Below the pieces are notes generated by a model, which saw nothing but the letters and a program-made list of their open reading frames with translations, was not told the origin of the DNA and searched no databases. Below are positions 7,117 through 11,246 of a stretch of 11,246 nucleotides of DNA, piece after piece. The stretch comes from Basidiobolus heterosporus B8920. Its lineage: Eukaryota; Basidiobolomycota; Basidiobolomycetes; Basidiobolales; Basidiobolaceae. The position numbers and the translations under genes were made by a program. The DNA lies in contig JNET01034541.1 of NCBI GenBank assembly GCA_000697455.1, positions 1 to 11,246 of the forward strand, written 5' to 3'. Positions within the stretch are counted from its first letter, which is position 1. Each line of letters begins with the position of its first letter.

Positions 7117-8637
7117 ATGGGCACGGACATTGAGTTACAACAAGCAAGCACATACTTTGTGGAGGAAAAGAAAATCCACGATGTAGAGAGCAATTATCAC
7201 GATCCCGCCGAAGGCACTGGTGAGCTCAAAAGAACATTGAAGGCTCGCCATCTGTCCATGATATCTATCGGTGGAACCATCGGCACTGGTCTTTTCCTGG
7301 CTAGCGGGATATCCATTAACCAAGGTGGACCTGGCGGTGCCTTGCTCGCTTATTCTTTAATCGGTATGATGGTTTTCTTTCTGATGACCAGCTTGGGTGA
7401 AATGGCCACATACATGCCCATTTCTGGATCATTCAATTCTTACGGTGCACGTTTCGTCGACCCCGCCTTCGGTTTCGCACTCAGTTGGAATTACTGGTAT
7501 TCTTGGGCTCTTACCGTGGCTGTAGAGCTCTCTGCATCTGGTTTAATTATGGCCTATTGGCTTCCACAGGTACCAAGCTGGGTATGGAGCGCATGTGTTT
7601 TGGTAGTTATTGTGGCAATTAACTCCATCTCCGTCAAGGGGTATGGTGAAGCCGAGTACTGGTTTGCTTTGATCAAAGTCATCACAGTGGTTATCTTTAT
7701 CATTGTTGGTATTTTTGTTGCAGCTGGTGTTCTTGGAGGAGTCAAGTACGGTTTCCAAAACTACACTAAAGGAGAAGCTCCATTTGTAAATGGCGGGCTT
7801 GGAGTCGTAAGTGTCTTTCTACTTGCCGGTTTCTCTTTCATGGGAACTGAATTAGTAGGAGTAGCTGCTGGTGAAAGCGAGAACCCAGAAAAGAATGTTC
7901 CCAAGGCTATCAAACAAGTTTTCTGGCGTATTCTGCTCTTTTACATTGGTGCCATCTTTATTATTGGTCTTTTGGTTCCCTATGATGATCCTAGATTGAC
8001 TAGTGAAGATGTTCAAACCTCACCATTTACTCTCGGCTTCCAACTTGCTGGTCTTGGTCCAGCACCCGACATCATGAATGCTATTATCTTGATCACTGTT
8101 CTCTCTGCTGGCAACTCTGCACTTTACGCGTGTACCCGCACCCTGTGGATGATGGCTCATTCAAATATGGCGCCCAAGATCTTTGGCCGTATCAATTCTC
8201 GAGGTGTCCCTATGTACGCGATGCTACTCACTGCAGTTGTAGGATGTCTTGCTTTCTTGACATCCTTATTTGGTGATAAGGTGGTTTATGAGTGGTTACT
8301 CAAGGCCTCCGGAACTTCTGGTTTCCTTGCTTGGGTTGGTATTGCCGTAAGTCATTTCCGATTCCGCAGAGCATTCATTGCCCAGGGGCATAGCTTGGAT
8401 GAGCTGCCATATCGTGCTAGCTTGTACCCACTTGGACCTATAGTTGCTTTGCTTCTTTGCGCGGTAGTTATATTTGGCCAAGGAATTAATGCTTACTCGG
8501 ACGGGAAGTTTGACTTCCTTCAGGCTTTTGGTGAATATCTGGCTGTGATTTTATTCATTATCTTGTATTTTGGATACAAGATTGTTAAAAAGACGAAAAT
8601 AATCCCCCTTACAGAATGTAATCTAAGTCGTAGTTAA
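7117..8637 (+). CDS. LysP-like amino-acid permease B (basic amino acids likely)
   Basis: Paralogue of the reverse-strand permease at 3932-5455, with the same twelve-helix APC fold and probable plasma-membrane proton symport; 506 aa, intronless. The same landmarks recur: RHLSMISIGGTIGTGLF, TSLGEMATYMP, WNYWYSWALT, GYGEAEYWFALIKV, FSFMGTELVGVAAGE, SAGNSALYA and LPYRASLYPLGP. By eye about four residues in five match permease A. The differences gather in the N-tail, the loop after IPY/VPYDDP (A has a longer loop ending NVSISPF, B ends VQTSPF) and the last helices. The frame is open back to an ATG at 7027, which would add 30 residues absent from permease A; the TATA element directly before that codon and the matching N-tail length make 7117 the better start. 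Substrate is inferred from LysP similarity; arginine or a broader range is possible. Confidence 0.92.
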   Translation: MGTDIELQQASTYFVEEKKIHDVESNYHDPAEGTGELKRTLKARHLSMISIGGTIGTGLFLASGISINQGGPGGALLAYSLIGMMVFFLMTSLGEMATYMPISGSFNSYGARFVDPAFGFALSWNYWYSWALTVAVELSASGLIMAYWLPQVPSWVWSACVLVVIVAINSISVKGYGEAEYWFALIKVITVVIFIIVGIFVAAGVLGGVKYGFQNYTKGEAPFVNGGLGVVSVFLLAGFSFMGTELVGVAAGESENPEKNVPKAIKQVFWRILLFYIGAIFIIGLLVPYDDPRLTSEDVQTSPFTLGFQLAGLGPAPDIMNAIILITVLSAGNSALYACTRTLWMMAHSNMAPKIFGRINSRGVPMYAMLLTAVVGCLAFLTSLFGDKVVYEWLLKASGTSGFLAWVGIAVSHFRFRRAFIAQGHSLDELPYRASLYPLGPIVALLLCAVVIFGQGINAYSDGKFDFLQAFGEYLAVILFIILYFGYKIVKKTKIIPLTECNLSRS

Positions 8638-8837
8638 GATGTATCTTATATTCATCGTCATATCCCACCATGTACATATAACCCACAATTCTCAATCATA
8701 CATTACAATTGCAATTTCACTCAATCAATTAATCTGATCTTCATTGATCGAAGATAAAAATCGTTTCTTTACTCAAAATACCGTCGAACTATTCACCACT
8801 ACTTGGGTAATCATCATTCTTTCTTAAGGGATAGAAC
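8638..8837. other. short intergenic region, permease B 3' end and next promoter
   Basis: An AT-rich 200-nt gap between two forward genes. It contains a small inverted repeat, ATCTTC with a 7-nt loop and GAAGAT, near 8738-8757 that could be a 3'-end hairpin or a promoter element. There is no canonical AATAAA and nothing coding. Confidence 0.4.
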
Positions 8838-10708
8838 ATGTACACACCTATTAATATAGATCCAAGCACATCTCTTCGACGAATATACGAAGACCGACTA
8901 TCATATCATTTACGTCTATGTCTTGGTAGGAGAGATATTACTCGAGCATGGAACATTCTTCAAGTGTTGTTCCCTTTTCAACGAGCTCGTTTTGAGGTGT
9001 TGTGGAAGGTAAAGCAGAACTCTTGACGACTTATTTGAAGTAAAAATAACAAAATGCTGAATGCCCGTTTTTTTCTCTTGTAACCAAAACTTGTAGGGTG
9101 GAGTTACGGTGTTGCAAACTGAACCAAGCTATCAAGTCGAACTAACCAGACTTTTTCAACTTTTGTTTACCAAACACAGCGAACATGTAAATATATATTT
9201 CCCAATCAAGTGAACTTTTGTGCGATTTTAGGTTAACTCTGTTGCCCAAATAGAGAGAGGAATTATTGTTGGAAATGACTTACCACCAAATTCAGCAAGG
9301 AAACCTTCAGGAAGCTTATGGAACGATTATGGGGTAATGAGCTTTTAAACAAGTTTGTAGAGAAAGAGAATATTCGCCGAATTGTAATACTTTTCTGTTC
9401 GTTAGATATATATATCATTCTCCTTTCAGCGAAAATTCTCTTATACATGGCTATGCTGGAATGCTTTCCGCATATTTAGCAGAAAAAGAAAACGCGAAGC
9501 TAAGACTCAGCCAAAATTATGTTCCAAGCAGTCAGAGTCTGGATCCCTATGGAAACATAGACGCTGAATCAAATGATGGTCAAGGTAGAGCAAACAAGTT
9601 AGTCTAGTGAAAGGACTTTTTATTAACTTGCTTTAATAAGCACCGGTTCAACGGAACGTACTGGAGGCAATCAAGCATCTCGAGAAAGCCTGCGCTTTAG
9701 ACGATAAAAACGATATGTTCACTCGATGTATGGTTGAGGTAGATCCAAAATCTTTCCCGCGATGATTTGTTAGGTTCTTACTTTATTGACGTATGCTTAG
9801 CTACTATTCAAAAGCGGCCAGCGTTCAGAGGCGATCACAGTTATGAAGGATTTTTGTAAGAGAAACCCGGGTAATCCTACTATTCAGCTGTAAGTATTTT
9901 CTGGCGGGCGGCATGCTTCCGACAACATTTGTAGATTAATTCTTCTCTATCGAAGTATGCTCTTTTCCACGCTGTATACCGATTTCCCTGATAACCCTGA
10001 GGTCTGGTTGGAACATGCCAGACAGTGTGCCAAGATGGACCCTGCCTGTAGTTTGGAAAATGTCATTCGACCAATAATCCAACACCATGAAGCGAAGATT
10101 GGTAAGTTAGCCTCTACTATACATCGTCAAAGAGAACCAGCCAAATCAACCAAGCTTTCTTGAAACCTAGGCCCCAATAGTAAAAAGAGTGACGTTCTAT
10201 CTCTGCGGCTAGAGATTTTGGAGCTTTTGGCTGCTCGGATCGATTATGGAGCCAACGAGATATGGGTCTGGGAGAAAACAGTAGAAACTCTTATGCACAT
10301 CAAGTAGGCCATCATCTCGGGACTTTTTAATATCCACGTTAACCGAATTTCTAGGAAAAAAGCGCCTGAGGCAGACACAGAAATCTGGAAAGATCGACTC
10401 AGCTGGTGGTCATCGTTTCTTTTCATACACTTATCCATGCCGTCAACGGCTCTGAATTTGAGTAAAGAAGAGGATAGGCTATTGGGTAGGTTGCCTTTGC
10501 AAAAATCAGGAATTTCAAAGATTTTTAATCGTCTTCTTCCATTCATCCTTCAGTGCTCAAACTGATCTGTGCCCGCTACATTTACCCGACCAAATATGTT
10601 GAATTCCCAGCAAGTCACGTTTTGTTTCAAGGATCGAATAAGAAAGAACTTAAGACATTACTAAAACCACACGATTTCTGGCTAAAGAGAATCGAGACGG
10701 AGGAATAG
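8838..10708 (+). CDS. RRN11: RNA polymerase I core factor subunit Rrn11/TAF1A-like (ten exons)
   Basis: Probable subunit of the rDNA promoter factor (yeast core factor, human SL1), acting in the nucleolus. Exons: 8838-9008, 9097-9186, 9254-9333, 9406-9584, 9641-9738, 9801-9889, 9935-10101, 10171-10303, 10355-10485, 10554-10708. All nine introns (45-88 nt) are GT..AG, many with a TTAAC-like branch site, and all phases agree, giving 430 aa (human TAF1A is about 450). Helical-repeat character is visible: LEMTYHQIQQGNLQEAYGTI (94-113), ENSLIHGYAGMLSAYLAEKE, LLFKSGQRSEAITVMKDFCK (207-226), LRLEILELLAARIDYGANEIW. Remembered TAF1A points that align are WKxGxxVL at 56-63, the G.R..A repeat followed by PxNP, and RLSWWSSFLF near 351-360 against its NWWPGF segment. 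TAG at 8832 fixes the start. A HAT-repeat protein such as Utp6 is the main alternative. Confidence 0.68.
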
Positions 10709-11201
10709 CGCTGAGCTCGAAATCCCTTTGCTTGTATAAATAAATAAATATAATCATTTTACTTAGTTCACTCGATTTGGTCGGTGAAGGGTCCTAACCC
10801 CAAGGAGAATTCGAGCGATCATCAGCCCTCACACCGACATATTGCTGATACATCCCGGATCTAATACCTTTGCATGTGTCTTGTCTTGTTTCTCGCATGT
10901 ACATTGACAAACCCAATCACTGGATTCGCAGAGTTCAGGAAGGTTGAGACAAATGTTGAGACACAATCTTCTTGGTTATTAAAAATCAAATCAAACGCAA
11001 TCTCCTAATTATTCATAAAACCTAAACCTCATTCTGTCCTACTGTTTATAAACGATACAATATCAAATGATTTTATTTCGGAAGGATTATGTGATAAAAC
11101 TACAGTAGTAAACATTGAGTAGGGACAAAATTAGGTAGACGAAGATTACTAAAAGATGCTTGGGATTTGCTGGCATCAAGGTATGCTACGATATTGATGC
11201 T
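10709..11201. other. intergenic region before the last, partial gene
   Basis: 493 nt with stops in all frames. It holds the poly(A) signal of the Rrn11-like gene, a CCTAACCCC box at 10794-10802 that resembles the telobox elements elsewhere in the window, and TATAAA at 11047-11052, about 150 nt before the ATG at 11202. I see nothing else in it. Confidence 0.45.
10739..10748 (+). terminator. candidate poly(A) signal of the Rrn11-like gene
   Basis: Two overlapping AATAAA hexamers start 31 nt after the stop codon in a TAAA-repeat tract. Confidence 0.5.
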
Positions 11202-11246
11202 ATGGCCTTATTTACCAGCCCCGGTGGATTTGACAGTTCGTACAGT
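11202..11246 (+). CDS. possible 5' end of a gene running off the window (RPA32-like?)
   Basis: An ATG in strong context (G at -3, G at +4) opens a frame that is still open at the window edge: MALFTSPGGFDSSYS. The SPGGF run in a Gly/Ser/Tyr-rich N-terminus resembles the start of replication protein A subunit 2 (human RPA32 has QSPGGFG near its N-terminus). Fifteen residues are too few for a firm call. A competing reading is the minus-strand tail TVRTVKSTGAGK with a stop at 11208-11210. Confidence 0.3.
   Translation, partial: MALFTSPGGFDSSYS

Noticed and set aside
9232-9333. Exon starting at 9232 in the Rrn11-like gene
   Set aside because: It is open, but leaves the junction to the exon at 9406 out of phase. 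Starting at 9254 fixes the phase and gives a helical, repeat-like sequence.
9739-9773. A 35-nt intron ending at 9773
   Set aside because: The following sequence meets an in-frame TAG at 9798-9800. Ending the intron at 9800 removes it and continues in frame with LLFKSGQRSEA.
11208-11246. Minus-strand gene end TVRTVKSTGAGK with stop
   Set aside because: It is only twelve residues with no recognised family. The forward ATG in strong context at 11202 is the better reading, though this remains open.
1-11246. Transposons, virus-derived elements, tRNA, rRNA or CRISPR arrays
   Set aside because: I looked for terminal repeats, transposase or polymerase motifs, tRNA B-box-like sequence and spaced direct repeats. 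None was found beyond the short repeats listed.

Overview
The window looks like nuclear DNA of a fungus. It carries short GT..AG introns (45-88 nt), a fungal-style PKA catalytic subunit, a carnitine acetyltransferase ending in a peroxisomal AKL tripeptide, a pair of amino-acid permeases, and a many-intron gene resembling the RNA polymerase I core-factor subunit Rrn11/TAF1A. The sequence alone does not fix the lineage. The short introns and the unusual LysP-like permeases would suit an early-diverging (zygomycete-grade) fungus, but that is inference.

Layout. 89-1305 (+) is a two-exon PKA catalytic subunit of 384 aa. 1306-1954 is its 3' region, a 24-bp tandem repeat (1443-1556) and the promoter of the next gene. 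1955-3730 (+) is an intronless carnitine O-acetyltransferase of 591 aa. 3731-3931 is the short gap between convergent genes. 3932-5455 (-) and 7117-8637 (+) are two paralogous, intronless, divergently transcribed permeases of 507 and 506 aa. They share a 1.66-kb spacer (5456-7116) that holds GATA-type sites, three ACATGTGA boxes, a telomere-like CCCTAA tract and one doubtful 102-aa ORF. 8838-10708 (+) is a ten-exon gene for a 430-aa protein, best read as Rrn11/TAF1A. 10709-11201 is non-coding. At 11202 an ATG in good context opens a frame that runs off the window.

Functionally the genes are linked only loosely: nutrient signalling (PKA), acetyl-unit shuttling out of peroxisomes (carnitine acetyltransferase), amino-acid uptake (permeases) and rRNA synthesis (Rrn11-like). 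They do not form an operon or an obvious cluster. One 12-mer, CCCCTCCCCTAA, occurs in both the acetyltransferase promoter and the permease spacer and contains stress-element-like CCCCT cores, so shared control is possible but unproven.

The most interesting content is the permease pair, whose proteins look closer to bacterial LysP than to yeast Lyp1/Can1 when compared from memory, and the complete splice model for the poorly conserved Rrn11-like gene. I see no CRISPR array, tRNA, rRNA, virus-derived element or transposon.
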